The notes beneath the pieces are model-generated. The model did no database searches, had not been told where the DNA came from, and saw nothing but the letters and a program-made list of their open reading frames with translations. A DNA stretch of 64,000 bases from Spirodela intermedia (Eukaryota > Streptophyta > Magnoliopsida > Alismatales > Araceae): the NCBI GenBank assembly GCA_902729315.2, contig LR746271.1:3742001-3806000 (forward strand), in the 5' to 3' direction. Both the position numbers and the translations under genes were made by a program. Within the stretch, counting starts at the first letter, position 1. Every line of letters begins with the position of its first letter. Shown one piece after another: positions 13,358-26,871 of this stretch.

Positions 13358-14421
13358 TTCGTTCGGAAGAGAAATCTTACTCCGAATGGGTGGTGCTTCT
13401 CTGAGGCAGACGTCGCCTAGTTCTTCTTCGTTGACACGACGCCTTTCGTGGGGAGATACTGGACCGATCCAGACGGGATCCACTATGATTCCAGAGGCGT
13501 CGCTCCGAGGGAAAAGTACGTCGCCAACACCTTGAAGGTACATGCTATCCACGGCGTCGACTCTGGGTTTCTCCGCAGCACCGCGTTGACTCTCTCCCCC
13601 CACATGAACGTAGGACCTGGAGGCGGCGCTGAGGGCTTCTCCGGCGAGGTGGAAGTTCGTCGTTGGCCACCACGCCATCCGGAGCGTCAGCGTCCACGGC
13701 GACACCATGGAGCTTGTCAAGCAACTCCTCCCTGTCCTCAAGGTAGCCCATCACCTCAGCATCCTAGATTAGCCCCAGATCCATAAATTCGACATATATT
13801 TTTATAAATAACTACCATATTCGTTATTTTTTTTGTCTAACTCGATAAATTAATATATCATTTTCAGTTATTTTTAATATAATCTCAATAATAATAATCC
13901 ATGTAATGTATGTATTATGATTTTCTATAAAAAAATCACAAAATTGTAAATTATCAAAATATAATCCCGCATAAGAAATTATGTACCCAATCTTGACGAG
14001 ATTCCCCGCAAATTTCTTCCAGGCGAACGGCGTCGATCTCTACATCAATGGCCATGATCACTGCCTTGAGCACATCAGCAGCAACGACAGGTCAAAGAAT
14101 GACTCCGAGATGATAATCATGATTGTCATCATCACAATCAGCAGATCACTGCCTTCGATTAGGGGTTTCGTATAATAACCTGTTTGTTCTGGACTCTATG
14201 ATTCTTTCAGCCCGATTCACTTCCTGACGAGCGGAGCCGGCTCGAAGGCGTGGCGAGGGATTTACACACCTAACACAGACAAGCTGAGGTTTTTCTACGA
14301 CGGGCAGGGTTTCATGGCCATGGAGCTGACGAGGGACCGTCTCCAGGTCGCCTTCTATGACGTCGCCGGAAAGGTCCTCCACCGATGGAGCGCCGCCAAG
14401 GATCTCCACCCCTTCATGTAG
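12773..14421 (+). pseudogene. Purple acid phosphatase, second tandem copy, with one premature stop
   Basis: Paralogue of the upstream PAP with six exons: 12773-13106, 13200-13307, 13410-13537, 13614-13742, 14023-14090, 14211-14421; 978 bp, 326 codons if the internal stop is ignored. Exon sizes 108, 128, 129, 68 and 211 equal those of copy one, but the first exon is a fusion of copy one's exons 1 and 2. Using the conserved acceptor, codon 151 is TAG (13418-13420) where copy one has GAG. Translation would end at 150 residues, after GDWG, GDNFY and GNHD but before VVGHH and GHDH, so no complete metal site could form. I found no alternative acceptor that avoids the stop and keeps phase. All other splice sites and motifs look intact, so the lesion is recent, an assembly error, or masked by unusual splicing. 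Confidence 0.8.
13314..13353 (+). repeat. (CT)n microsatellite in PAP copy two intron
   Basis: About 40 bp of CT immediately after the GT donor at 13308. It occupies the intron homologous to the one carrying the 350-bp GA tract in copy one, but with the pyrimidine strand as sense. Confidence 0.9.
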
Positions 14422-14957
14422 AGAGAGAGAGAGAGGGATCAGGGTTTTGCAGATTAAATCATGGAACATGGTAGAATGATGGTTCCTTCTCGGCTGGTTG
14501 GAAATGATTGGCGCACTAGCACGAAGATGCATGATTCCTTATCTTAATGCGTTTTATCGACTAGATTAAGACATAAAATGGCTTGCGTTGATGCCCACAA
14601 GGTGCATTTAATTGATAGACTGATAGACAACAAGAGAGAGAGAGAGAGAGGACTTTACAGACTAGATGACAGTTATTTGTCTCGTTGTAAAACATCTATA
14701 CATTAAAACGAAAGTACATAAGGATTGCTTACATTTATGTATTCCGTTAACTGGATTAAGGCATATAGGAAAATAGGGCCAGTGGGTTTGTGCTCATTGG
14801 AGCTTCCCAAATCATCTATGGGCGAGAAGCCTGATCCTTACGAAATGAGGTATGTTGCATTATATAAAGGCATGTTTCAATGTTAAATATCACATTTCAG
14901 CTATAATAAGCCCTCTAGATAAAGAATCAGCGTCTTGTTTTTAGGGACAACATAGAG

Positions 14958-15013
<56 letters not shown>

Positions 15014-15239
15014 TGGGAGAAGGGAGTTTCCACAATCTTTATTATATGAGTCAAGAGGGTTTTGGTTAGACCCTGAGGAGAAAAACAACGTTTGATCCCC
15101 ACCATTCTCTGTGGATTCCTCAGACTGTGCACACACACACACACACTATTGAGAAACATGGGGTGATCTTGAAACAAAGCAAGGAAGGATAAGGTGAGCC
15201 ATCTTTGTACAAGATGCCATAGAGCTATTCTTCGTCTCT
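14422..15239. other. Spacer between PAP pair and transposon nest
   Basis: Starts with the 3' UTR GA tract of PAP copy two. Further GA tracts lie at about 14634-14650 and 14953-15013, with a short CA run near 15130. No gene or transposon hallmark seen. Confidence 0.5.
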
Positions 15240-16007
15240 TTTTGATGGATCCTCAAGAACACAATCTCTCCCCCCAACACGAGAACTGTTCCTCTAGATG
15301 CCACCAACAGTGTATTCAAAGCATAATCAATATTTATGGAACTATGACAACACCTTCTCTTACCACAATTTATAACAACTCCACTTTGATACCTCAACAA
15401 TAAAATGGTCACTCATGTCACAAACATGATCAAACATACTCCTACAAGATAGAGTCCTTGACATTACAATTCTTATCATTTTAGGGGCCACAAACAACTT
15501 TATTTCTTCCAATCTAGTCAATAAGATGCATCTCCCATCTTCACCTATGTCAAATTGTTGGGTTGTCATGGGCATAGTCTTTCCATTCATGGCAAAGGTT
15601 TATGAGAAGTTATTTTACTAAAATTGTAAGGTATTAATATTCAAGATAGTTTTTTGCCTATATGATTAAGCAACATTGATAGCATCCTTAATATACAATG
15701 ACTTCAAACATTAGAACCTATAGAATCCAACTATAAACACTTTACCATTTAGTTTATGTTCAAAGATCACAAGATTATGCTCAAGGGGGATCCTAACCTT
15801 ATGAAATCAAGAGCCTCTCTAAGGCTTGTAGAATGTGCCTTAATTCATGGCACTAGAGTTCTAATCAAGCTTTATCATATTTGTCAATGTCCTAAAACGT
15901 TTGACACCCACTACCTCTATCATGGCAACTCTCTTTCAACACTTGTTTCCAACAATCTTCACCATCTTAGACATATTATTTTCATAGTGCGACGTTAAGT
16001 ATGTCAT

Positions 16008-17742
16008 TGATGTAACTTAGTCATTGTATAATAAATCAAGTAAATTTAAAATTTATAAAACTAAAAAATACTAATTTTTAAGTATTTAGAAGTATTTTAA
16101 AATAAATATATCAATTATAATTCAATAAAAATTCTAAAAAATAGTAGTAAATTTCTAGGTCAATCATAAGAATGTAATATAATATTGGATAATATTTTAG
16201 AATTTTTCTCAAATAATATAATTTTTTTATAAATTTTAGATTGAGAAATAAAAATAAAATATATTTAAAATTCACGAAAAAGGAAAATAAGGGTGCGAAC
16301 GTTAGGATAACATTAGCACCCGACGAATGTAAATCGAATAGAAATTGAGTTTCATCCAACGATTCTTACATAAATGATTACAAACGATTTAATTAGTCAA
16401 ATTAAGATCTATAAAAGATGAAAAAATTGTAATTGAATGAAGAGTAGTTTGAAAAATTTAAAATCACACAAACTATTTCTAAATGAAGCAAAAATTACGT
16501 TGAAAGCAGAAAAAATAGAGTTCTAACGTTGTGTTGATGATGCACCGGAATCCTAAGCGTTCGAAAGAATTATTGTGTAGTGTCTATGACTTTGAAAGCT
16601 CTCTTTAGACAAGGACGACGTGAGCAATCTCTAAATCTTCTTGTGAAGTCTAGAGATCCATGCAATGGGTCATTGAATCATCTTCTGTGGCTATTACTCA
16701 ATAGAGTGAAAAGATGACGACTTTGTGGCTCTTCGGCGACTATCACCTGACGGAAAGGAGCTAGATAGAGGTGGGGTGCATGTTAGGGAGCTTCATCCTC
16801 AGGTCCACACAGTAAGAGGAGACTCTTCATCGCATCTGATATGTTCTCAAGAGGTGGCGACTTGTCTCTTGGCATATCGTCCTTTTCTCGCCAACAACTT
16901 TTTCATTGATCAAGTGGAAATGATTTACTTAATAGATTCAGATCCTTTTATCATGAATCGTTCAATAATTTTAGTAACAATGTTCTACGAATCACGTTGA
17001 CGAGATTTTGGCCGATGATCAAACGATTTTGACAACTTAATCCTTCATTGGCGATCTATAGAAAAGTCACGATTTAATCAAATAAAAATACATCTTTTAG
17101 CTTTGGTAAGATTTGAACCTGTGCTAGTCACCTGCCAACATGAGAGAGAGAGAATAAGTACGTAAATATCCTTATAAAGTGATATCATTAAGCTACCTCC
17201 TAATAAACAAAAGGTATTTTAGGTATTAAAACCTTCAAAATTATTTCGGGAAGGTGTGTTCGCCAATTTAGTCCCACATTGGTTATACGCTGATTCTTGA
17301 CATGCATATATGATAATGCAAGATTTGAAAATCAATGAGTCCATTTGTTGCATGTGTATGACCACTTTTTACCCCACAGTTGGCTGGCCACCGGTGACAT
17401 GGAAGGGGATGGTGCACACGTGCCCCCATCGGTCCATAGTTGCTCGAGCCCCTGCTTGCAGCTCTACCCCAACTACGCTTCCAACCTACTTGCGGGCATG
17501 GCTGGCCGACAAGGCCCCCCTTTTTTTATTTTTTTATTTTTATTTTTATTTTTTTATCTCAAAAATAAGATTATAAAAACCATATACATTCATATAAAAT
17601 CATATAATTAGCAAAAAAATCACATTAACCAACTGAAAGCCACTTTTCACAAATTAACACAAATATAAGTATATTTATCATGATTTAAAGCTAAAACTAT
17701 ATTATTTATTAATTATTAAGTCATGATAATGAAGACTTATCA
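16008..17742 (-). repeat. 3' LTR of element III (family copy 1)
   Basis: About 1735 bp. On the minus strand it runs from TGATAAGTCTTCATTATC to a slightly mutated TTACATCA end. It shares its whole layout with copies 2-6: AT-rich ends, a GC-rich block with a CCCACATTGG motif, a GA-rich motif and a T-loop-like motif. Confidence 0.8.
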
Positions 17743-19851
17743 CACATGTCAACGTAAATCATTGATAGTCCCTTAGTAATAGAATTATGAAAATAAAATT
17801 CACAAATCTCAAAATATCATATTTCAATGCATAAAAAAATACAATTAGAAATGATGCACCTCTAGACACTTTGGACTCTTATATCAAGTATTTAAGAATG
17901 ATGTCAAGCACTTAAATATTTAAGCACTCATTAGAATAATAATTTAGACCTTCACTTCTTTTATTCACATCTTTATCACTTATTTACTTATAGATATAAT
18001 TCACAAGATATTTCAATTATCAATACTCATCTAAGAATAATATTGATCCTACATTTTCTTTTTTTCATGTCTTAATTTTTAAAGTTTGCACTATATTTCT
18101 TCTATTTTTTTCTATGGTGGATAAGTAACTTTTCCTATAGATATTTGACAATAAGAATGATGTCTCACAGCTTCTATGTCTACTCTTCGTTTTCAAGTCT
18201 TTCACATTATCTGCTTATTTTACAACAAGTGTTTTTCTATAGATGTTTTCCGATAATGAGAATGATGTCTTACACCCTCCATATGTACTCTTCTTTTTTA
18301 GATTTTTCACATTGCTCTTTTTCTTTTTTAAATTCTGAAATAAGTGATTTCTCCTCACAAGTCTTATAAATAAGGGTGTAAAAATTTCTATTAAATTCAA
18401 ATAATCAATCAAATTTTCACATCAAGTAAATATTATCTATCATGATCATGAAGTGAAAATCTGTAAAATCAAATCTATGTTATTTATTATATATCCAAAA
18501 AGTATTCTAATATTTCATGCTACTAAATTACTCTTTTAACTCAATAAAAATCTTCCTAGTATCTTTTGGTATCAATCAATTTAATTGATTTAATTTTTTG
18601 TGCATGTAATATGATATAAGAAATTTGTAAATTAAATAGTTTTGACAGTTTTACTTTCTATTTTCAGTTCTTTATTTAGTAATAATAAATTTGTCAAAAA
18701 TAAATCAAAAATATCTTATTTATAATTATAATTTCGAATTTCAATAATATATGTCTAGGGGATTGAAATGTGAGAAAAGGGTCTCTAGAATTTCAAATTT
18801 CGGGTTGTTTTTTTTTTTTGCTACTTTTGATAGTCTGTAAATTATTTCTATTGTTCCTAATAGAAATAGAAAATAAATATTGTAATTTTTTTGATTTTTT
18901 TTAGTTACTTTTCTAAGTGAGCATGAAAACTAATGCAAACACATGTTCTTAATCGTCGTACAACATAAATTAAGAATTAATATTTCACCCACTAACTTAA
19001 AAATGACATTGTCCTCAATGACATAGAACAATTAGAATGGAATATGTAGAAAATATAATTTTCAAGTGAACCATGCATTTATGTAGTTAAGTACTAAAAA
19101 TGTTGTCATAAATGATAAAGCTCAGAAAGACATCACCTCAACCTTGTTTTTAATTTTTCACTTCATCTTACACTCTTCCTCTTGCACTTTTTCGAAAAAA
19201 ATAAAAATAAAAATAAAAACTACAAAATTTTAAGAAAAATAAAACTTAAAATAAATAAATAGAATGAAATAAAAATCATGAGTTGCCTCCCATGCAGCGT
19301 TGAATTTAATGTCTTTAGTTGGACAGTTCTTAGATCATATAAGATGATCTATGGCCATCAAAATATATTTGTATCCCAAGATAAGTTTCATGATACTCTT
19401 TTCCAGATTTAGCATAGATTCATGTGCTTCATATATATATATCTTGACATACTTTTAGTCAAAATAAAATGAAAATTAAAATTTGTCTCCCAAAAAAAAT
19501 ATTTTTATCTCTTTTTGTAAAGCTCTCATTTATTAGTGAATACTTTCTATTAATAGACCATAAAATGTGATCAGACCATATAATTTTTAAATTAGCTCTT
19601 ACCCAATCTAATTAATTTTCATCTAAGTTGATATCTCTAATTCTTCCACTCACCCATTTCTTAATGTATTCTTTTATCTGTATAATCTTTCCTTACTCTA
19701 TTTTATCTTCCTTATATATTTATTTAATTTATGAGGAGTGAAATATTTTAAGCTTAGACTTAATTCTAATAGGCTGTGGATTTTGAAAGATGGAAAAAGT
19801 GTTTACTTTAATCTCAGATATAATGAATTCATTAAAATTCAAATTTTTTCC

Positions 19852-21700
19852 TCAAAAATTATCTCTGTATTCATATTCATTATTTTCGTTTCTCCTCATT
19901 AGTTGAATCAACTCTTTTTCTAGCTTTTCATTTCTAAACTCATCAAATTTCTCATCTTTCCAAGAGTTATCTTTTAATTTCAGTATATGATATACATCAT
20001 CATCCTCACTATCAACATCCATGATTGTAAAATACTGATTAGATTTATTAATTTCATCTACTACATCTCTCAAATCAACTGATTTTTCCTCACTTGAAAT
20101 TTATTTTTCCTCATTTCTATCTTTACTCCCTTCTACTAAAATTTGGATGATTTTTTCATGATCAGCTATTATTTCTTCATCTAAAGGCTTTTTCTCTTCA
20201 TCATCCTCACTATATTCATTCATCAATTGTGAGTAATAAATGATTTTATTCAAAAATTTTGTTACTATATTTTCAGTCTTAATATTCTCATTTACTTGTA
20301 ATGGCTCATCTATTTTCTCTAATAATTGAGAATAAGGATCATGTAAAATATTCTCACTCAATGTATTCACTATATTTATATTTCTATTTTATGGGTTTTT
20401 TTCTAAATTTATCTAATTAGATTCTCCTTGTTGAAATCTTATTGTTGGACAACATTCTGAATTTTTTATTCTCTCATTCTCAAAAAGCTCTTAAATTATA
20501 TTTGCTGCAACATCATTTGGTTTATTGTTTGCTACACCATTTGGCTCATTTTTTTGCATCATATTCATAAAATTAGGTTGATCTGTGTTCTTATTTTGGA
20601 TAAAATTTAAAATTTAAATTGGGTCTAAGTGCTTCTGGATTTTGAATATTATTTGGGTCTCTCCACAAAAAATTATTCTCCCAATTAGGATTATAAGAAT
20701 TAGAAAAATATTCTCTATTTTTACTAAAATCGTGGAGTACTTGTACTTGCTCTTGCTTAAGTTGAAATGATTGATCAAAATTATAATATTAAAATTTGGA
20801 ATGATAATTTTCATCATGTATAGGACATATATAATTAAATGAAGTCTTTTTAATATGTATTAAATTGAGGGTTACGAGGCTTTCTAATATTGTCAATAAA
20901 TAAATCATCTTTCTAACCTTTTATTAATCTGATTAACCTCATTTCTTAAATTAGAATCATTTTCATGATATAATTCATAAATTCCTCTTTTCTTATCTCT
21001 GTCATATAATTCAAAAGAGGTTTGATATCTAGAATTTTCACTTGAATTCTCATAAAGGTTGTAAATCTCATCAGAGGTTTTCTCCATAAAGGATTTTCCA
21101 CATAGAAAATCAATCATATTTCTATATTGTTCTCATAATTCATCATCAAAAATTCTATTAAACTACCACTTGGATATAACATGATAATGATAGTTTCTAA
21201 GTAAATCTTTGATTTTTTTCCATGTCTCATGCAAAGTTTTTCCTGGCCTTTGAGCAAAACTTCATATATATTTTCTCATATTTTGAGTTTTTCTTAAGGG
21301 ATCATTTTTTTGAAGAAATGCTTATTCTATATCTTTCCAACTAGTTAATTCTCCATCTAATATGGATAGCCAATAGTAGTTAGCCTTGTCCCTAAGTGTA
21401 TAAGGAAATAATTTCATCTTATAATTTTTGATGTTACTTGAGGGAAATAAACTAAATTAAAAATCATATAATTTTTTTCTAAATGCTGATGAGGTTCTTC
21501 TAAAAGTAATCCATGAAAATTAGGGAGCATTTAGGAAATTTCTGAATTTATTTTGAATTTAATAATAGATGTTAATAGGACTCTAATATTGGATGCTCAT
21601 TGATACAAATCAGGGATATAGTAATTTTTCATAGCCATTAGATTACTACCAGTTTGACTTGTACTACCTTCAAGATCCATCAAAATTAATTTTTATTTCG
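19852..21700 (-). pseudogene. Gag-like remnant of element III
   Basis: Minus-strand frames with stops. The 70-residue segment at 20905-21117 has the pattern of plant Ty3/gypsy Gag, where a short basic/hydrophobic stretch is followed by MxKTxDEAYxLxE; the stretch before it (to about 21250) reads like ETWKKIKDLLRNY. Downstream acidic segments (19852-20073, 20101-20370) are too diverged to assign. It has no intact frame and is AT-rich, as in old gypsy copies. Confidence 0.5.
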
Positions 21701-21978
21701 AATTTTTAGTGTTGGACGAAGTAGTGGAAGAATTTTTTAGCCTTAGGTGTAAGAATCTTCTACCATACATAAAAATCAATAAATTTAAGAAAAAGGTTTA
21801 ATAATTGTTACCTTCCTTTAGTTTGCTCTAATGCTTACCTTGTTGATTTTTGTTCTCTCTCTTTTTTAAATTTTTCTACAAAAATAAAATAAGAGTTATT
21901 TTTTTTTGTGTACTCTAAGAGAAAAACATAAAAATACCAAATATTATGTAATACATGCCCGACCACGGCACCAAAATT

Positions 21979-23712
21979 TGACGTGACTTAGTCATTATAA
22001 TAAATCACATAAATTTAAAATTTATGAAACTAGAAAATACCAATTTTCAGATATTTAGAAGTATTTTTGAATAAATATATCAATTATAATTCAATAAAAG
22101 TTTCAAAAAATAGTGATAATTTTCTAAGTTGATCACAAGAATATAATATAATATCAGATAACATTTTAGAATGTTTCTCAAAGAATACAATTTTTTATAA
22201 ATTTTAGACTAAAAAATAAAAATAAAATATATTTAAAATTTACGATAAGGAAAAATAAGGGTGCGGACGTCAGGATGACGTCAACACTCGATGAACATGA
22301 ATCAGAAAAAAATAGAATTTTTTCTAATGATTCTTACGTTAGCGATTACAGACGATTTAATTGGTCAAATTAAGATTTGTAAAAGCTAGAAGAATCGTAA
22401 TTGAATGAAGAGTAGTTTAGAAAATTTAAATCACATAAATTATCTCTAAATGAAATAAAAATTAAATTGAAAGTAGAAAAAATAGAGTTCTATTGTCACG
22501 ACGGCGATGCGTCGATAATGTACTAGAATCCTAAGCATTCGAGAGGATTGTCATGTAGTGTCTATGGCCTCGAAAACTCTTGGATAAGGACGATCTGAAC
22601 AATCTCTAGATTTTCTTGCAAAGTCTAGAGATCAATGAAATAAGTCATTGAATCGTTTCCAACGGCTTCACCCAACGGAGCGAAAATACGACAATTTTGC
22701 AGTTGTCACCCGACGGAGAAGAGCTAGATGGAGGTGGGGCATGTGTCAAGGACCTTCATCCTCAGGTCCGCACAGCAAGAAGAGTTCTTTATTGCATTTG
22801 ATATGCTCTCAAAAAGTGATGACTCGTCTCTCACCGGATCGTCTTTTTCTCGATGGTGGCATGTTCGTTGATCAATTGGAGATGATTTACCTGATGGATT
22901 CGTGAACCTTTTATCTCAAATTGTTCAATAATTTTAGTAACAATGCTACACGAATCGCGTTGATGAGATTTTCACTAATGATCAAGTGACTCTAGCGACT
23001 TAAGTCTTCACCGGTGATTTGCAAGAAAGTCACGAGTTAATCAGATAAAAATACGTCTTTTGGCTCTAGTAGGATTCGAACTTGCGCTGGTCGCCCACCT
23101 ACATGAGAGAGAGGGAATAAGTATGCAAATATCCTTATAAAGTGACGTCATCAGGCTACCTCTTTATGATAAATAAAGGATATTTTTAGTATTAAAATCT
23201 TCAAAATCATTTCAAGGAAGATGTGACCGCCAATTAGTCCCACATCGATTATACACCAATTGTTGAGATGCATATATGATAATGCAAGATTTGGGAATCA
23301 ATGAGTTCCTTTCTCGTGTGTGTACGACCACTCTTTGTCCCACAGTTGGTTGGGCATCGGTGATGTGGAAGGGGAGTTGTGCACATGTGCCCCCATCGGT
23401 CTATAGCTGCTTGAGTCCTTGCTCTTGGCTCTGCCTCGATTGCACTTCTGACCTACTTATAGGCCCAGTTTGCCGACGGGTCCCTCCTTTTTCTATTTTT
23501 TAAGTTTTTTTCTTTTTCTTTATTTATCTCAAAAATAGGATTATAAAAATCATATAAATTCGTATAAAATCATATAATTAGCCAAAAAATCACATTAACT
23601 AACTAAAAACCAATTTTCACAAATTAACATAAATATAAGTCTATTTATCAGGAGTTAAGGCTAAAAATATATTATTTATTAATTATTAACTCATGATAAT
23701 GAAGACCTGTTA
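21979..23712 (-). repeat. 5' LTR of element III (family copy 2)
   Basis: About 1734 bp. Its inner end abuts the PBS-like sequence. It contains a perfect TGACGTCA palindrome at 23143-23150. Its outer end reads GAAGACCTGTTA in place of GAAGACTTATCA. Confidence 0.8.
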
Positions 23713-23717
23713 GCCAT

Positions 23718-26329
23718 CAATCTTTGTCTTGGGACTTCCTCCATATATGTGAGATCATATTGATATCTTCATATACAAAATTAGAAATAGATTGCATGAT
23801 CAAAGAAATTTGTGCCACATATATTATACAACCATTAATCAACCTATTTTTGAGTCATGGTTTATGAGTTCAAAAGAAATATAATACTTGAAGATTTGGT
23901 GTGGATTATCATATGTTAAATTTTGGCCACCATTCCTTATCATAGATTTGGTGGTAAATGAGCCTCTTGATGAATTACCCAATTATATGATATTTTCTAA
24001 ACTCAATCTTTACTCAAGTTATCATCAAATATATCATTTGAATTATTCAATACCCCAACTAATTTTCAAGCACTTATGAACAACATCTTCCTCACAATAT
24101 TAAGAAAATCTGTCCTTGTTTTCTTTGACAATACATTGATCTACAACCTTGATCACCACTCCCATTAAAAATATCTACATTAGGTCTTCTCTATCTCAAC
24201 ATCCCATAAATACATATTAACACCAAGAAATGAATCCTTCAGCCACAACTCACTATAATACTTGTGTCATAGGATCTTTGCAAAAAGTGTTGTAGTCAAC
24301 TAAGACAAGATCATTGCAATCAAAGGTTGGTCTAATCCTGCCACTATTAATGAGTTTTGATAATTCCTTAATTTAATGAGTTATTGCAGAAGATATCTAA
24401 ATAATTTAAACATTAATATATTCATGACAACAATCTTTAATTCAATTCACATCAGATATCATTAATTTCAAGATATTTAACTTATTTTTTAAAAATCATC
24501 AAAATCATATTTTCTCTTCCTTTTATCATATGTTGAGTTAATCCTTAACTCAACATATCTTCCTTTTATCACCTAAAGTTTATTTACAAATGAGAATTTA
24601 TGATAATCATTCTCATCATTAAAAAATAGTAACATTATATATTGGGCCACCCATTTATCATTCATATGTGTCAGAAGGTTAAGGATTATGTTATTAAAGT
24701 TTAAGGGAATGTTGGGAAAGTATCTCTAAGGTTTGTTCCTATTTAAGGGACTTAAAATGTGAGAGAAAGGTTATAGATTGTTGTTTATTGTTCTCCCCTC
24801 TGTCCTCTATTACATATGTCATCTCTCTTTTGTCTATATTTTCTAACAATATGGATAAAATGAGTCTCAAATTTCGCTTAGAGTAATGACAAATTATTAG
24901 TTCAAAATCAAATTCAAGACAAGAGAAAAAAAAGGACAGTTAACAATATTTCAAAAATCTCAAATTGAAGTTTTCTCAAACAATTAATTGTATCTTTTCC
25001 TCATCTTTTAGACCACCAATAGTTTCACTTAGAAGTACATGTGTCACCTCAATTGTCTCAAATTAATCGTGACCTATAGGAGAACACATACCTCTCATTA
25101 TTCTCTCCCTTGTGACCTCTTGCTTTATAAAGGGCATTATACTACCTTGAGATTATAATTTCATTCTAAAAAATTTCAAGGAATATCATACCTCTTCAAT
25201 CAAGGGACACTTGAAATTTCTACGTACCTATAAACACATCAATCATGATCTCTATTAGAATGAGATGAAAAGACACATCAAAATAAATATGATGCTCTAT
25301 CCTCTAGTTGTTTGCTACAATTGTGAGAATATATCTCAATGGATTTCATGGAAGGACTTTTTAAATTGAAAGTTTATTCATCTATCTTGGTGGTTTTAGA
25401 TTAACTAAGAGATTCATTCATTGTTCTCCTCCTCAAGATATATGTACAGACTTTGATGTTTTTGGCATTTTCTTAAGTAAACTTAGAATTTTACTTTCTA
25501 TTAGATTGAATTGTGAAGCATTGTTAAGTAACTTCTAGACCGAGCTATTTCACAGCATATTACCCACAAACAAATAGATGATATATAGTGGTTAACTACT
25601 ACTTAGAAATTTACCACCAATGGTTTGTTCATTAGTACTCATGAATATGGATTTAGTGGCTTTCCTATACATAATATTATTACAACACCACCTTTTGTTC
25701 CACCATTAAGATGATGATATTTCAAGTTATTTATGGTTAGCCTCTTCTTCCACTAGTCTGCTTTAGCTCCCAAGCTATCTTGATTACATCTATTAAATAA
25801 TTACTTCAAACTTGAGCTGTTATTCTAGATCAGCTTAACATACACTTAACTCAAGCTCAATCATGTAAGAAAATTTATCTTGACAAGTATTACCATGATC
25901 TCTCCTTCAACATGGACAATATGACCTATTTCAGACTGTCTTTATCATCATCAAACCCTCACTTGAAATCAAAATGAGAAGTTAGCTCTTCATTTTCTTT
26001 ATCCTTATCACATTCTAGAGAAAATCGAGCAAGTAGCTTACAAATTGAACTTCACTTCACAATCCCACATCTAGTGTTCCACATTTCATAGTTTTCGAAG
26101 ACCAATCATTTCAATCATTCAAATTATTTCTAATTCTTGACGATCACTTGTTTTGAGCCATTGAACCTCTTGCACTTCTTGACATTAGATATACCAACTT
26201 TAGCTATAAACTTCTCATCAAATAGAAAATATTTTTAGATTTTAAATCTTCTTAGAAATAAGCTACTCTTTTTTGACAATAATTTCCTGATTTTCACAAT
26301 GAAGACAAGGTGATGTCTACAAAGGAGAG
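23718..26329 (+). pseudogene. Gypsy I reverse transcriptase and downstream pol remnant
   Basis: Continues the frame broken by element III. Residue patterns IDCMIKEI...IIQP, FGVDYHMLN, FSKLNLYSSYHQI, FQALMNNIF and VLVFFDNTLIY follow the order of Ty3/gypsy RT. After 24350 only scattered RNase H or integrase-like pieces remain and I assign no domain. Multiple stops and a changed catalytic box show it is dead. Confidence 0.55.
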
Positions 26330-26871
26330 TATTGATAGATCTTCAAGAACACAATCTCCCACCATTGTGAGAACTGTTCTTCTAGATATGATTAATAATA
26401 TTTTTGAAACATCATCAATATCTACAAAACCATGATAATAAGTTCCTTTACCATAATCAACAACTCCGTAGAACTCGGATGCCTCAACAACATAATGGCC
26501 ACTCAAACTAAACACATAATTGAACGTACTCTTATAGGAAACAAAATAGAATGATATTTAATAGAAGAAATCTCTTATCTTGAAAGGAGGAGAGGGTTGA
26601 ATATAGAATGTGGGGCCAGGAAAAGACAATCATTATCTCTCTCTCTATGGTTTTTATGTTCTCTCCTTGTCCCTTTATCTCTATATTCCTTCCTCTATTC
26701 TTTTCCTTGAAGTAATCATATACCTATGATGTATTCTCTTTTATAAGTTTGGAGTTTTTTCATTATCCTATAGTTAGAGGACCTAGTTGAAAGTTTTGCT
26801 AAATGTTAGAATTATTTGTCATTTAATGTTTTCATCTTATTATTACTTACGATAGTCAATCATTGGTTCTT

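Larger units (their letters stand above)
16008..23712 (-). mobile_element. Element III: LTR retrotransposon with gag but no recognisable pol
   Basis: Two same-orientation LTRs of about 1.73 kb (16008-17742 and 21979-23712) flank a 4.2-kb interior. On the minus strand the 5' LTR is the right one, ending at TGACGTGACTTAG on the plus strand. Next to it, 21957-21978 read on the minus strand gives TTTTGGTGCCGTGGTCGG, a decayed version of the TGGCGCCGTTGCCGGG-type PBS. Five-base flanks GTCAT (16003-16007) and GCCAT (23713-23717) match at 4 of 5. A gag-like stretch lies at about 20905-21250 (CGKSFMEKTSDEIYNLYE) with acidic frames at 19852-20370. No protease, RT or integrase was seen in 17743-19850. 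It is inserted between the protease and RT of element I. Confidence 0.75.
15240..26866 (+). mobile_element. Decayed Ty3/gypsy retrotransposon I, interrupted by element III
   Basis: Plus-strand pol remnants: an aspartic-protease-like block at about 15446-15600 (LIILGATNNFIS, catalytic Asp lost), then, beyond the element III insertion, an RT block at 23770-24350 (FGVDYHMLN; FSKLNLYSSYHQI; VFFDNTLIY with the second catalytic Asp changed to Asn at about 24112-24144). About 200 bp at 15240-15440 matches about 26330-26545; a decayed PPT-like AAAGGAGAG precedes the right copy. These look like LTR remnants, the left one fused almost directly to protease by deletion. The outer limits are approximate; the right end may have been split by element II. 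Many stops throughout. Confidence 0.6.

Noticed and set aside
13401-13420. Alternative acceptors to bypass the phosphatase stop (AG at 13405 and 13420)
   Set aside because: Each shifts the frame and meets a stop at the TTGA of 13430 or loses phase with exon 2.
12932-13741. 269-codon minus-strand frame across the second phosphatase
   Set aside because: It is the antisense shadow of GC-rich exons; the sense strand has exact splice sites and phosphatase motifs.
20614-20817. 67-codon minus-strand frame inside element III
   Set aside because: Ile/Asn/Phe-rich translation of AT-rich DNA with no gag, protease or RT pattern.
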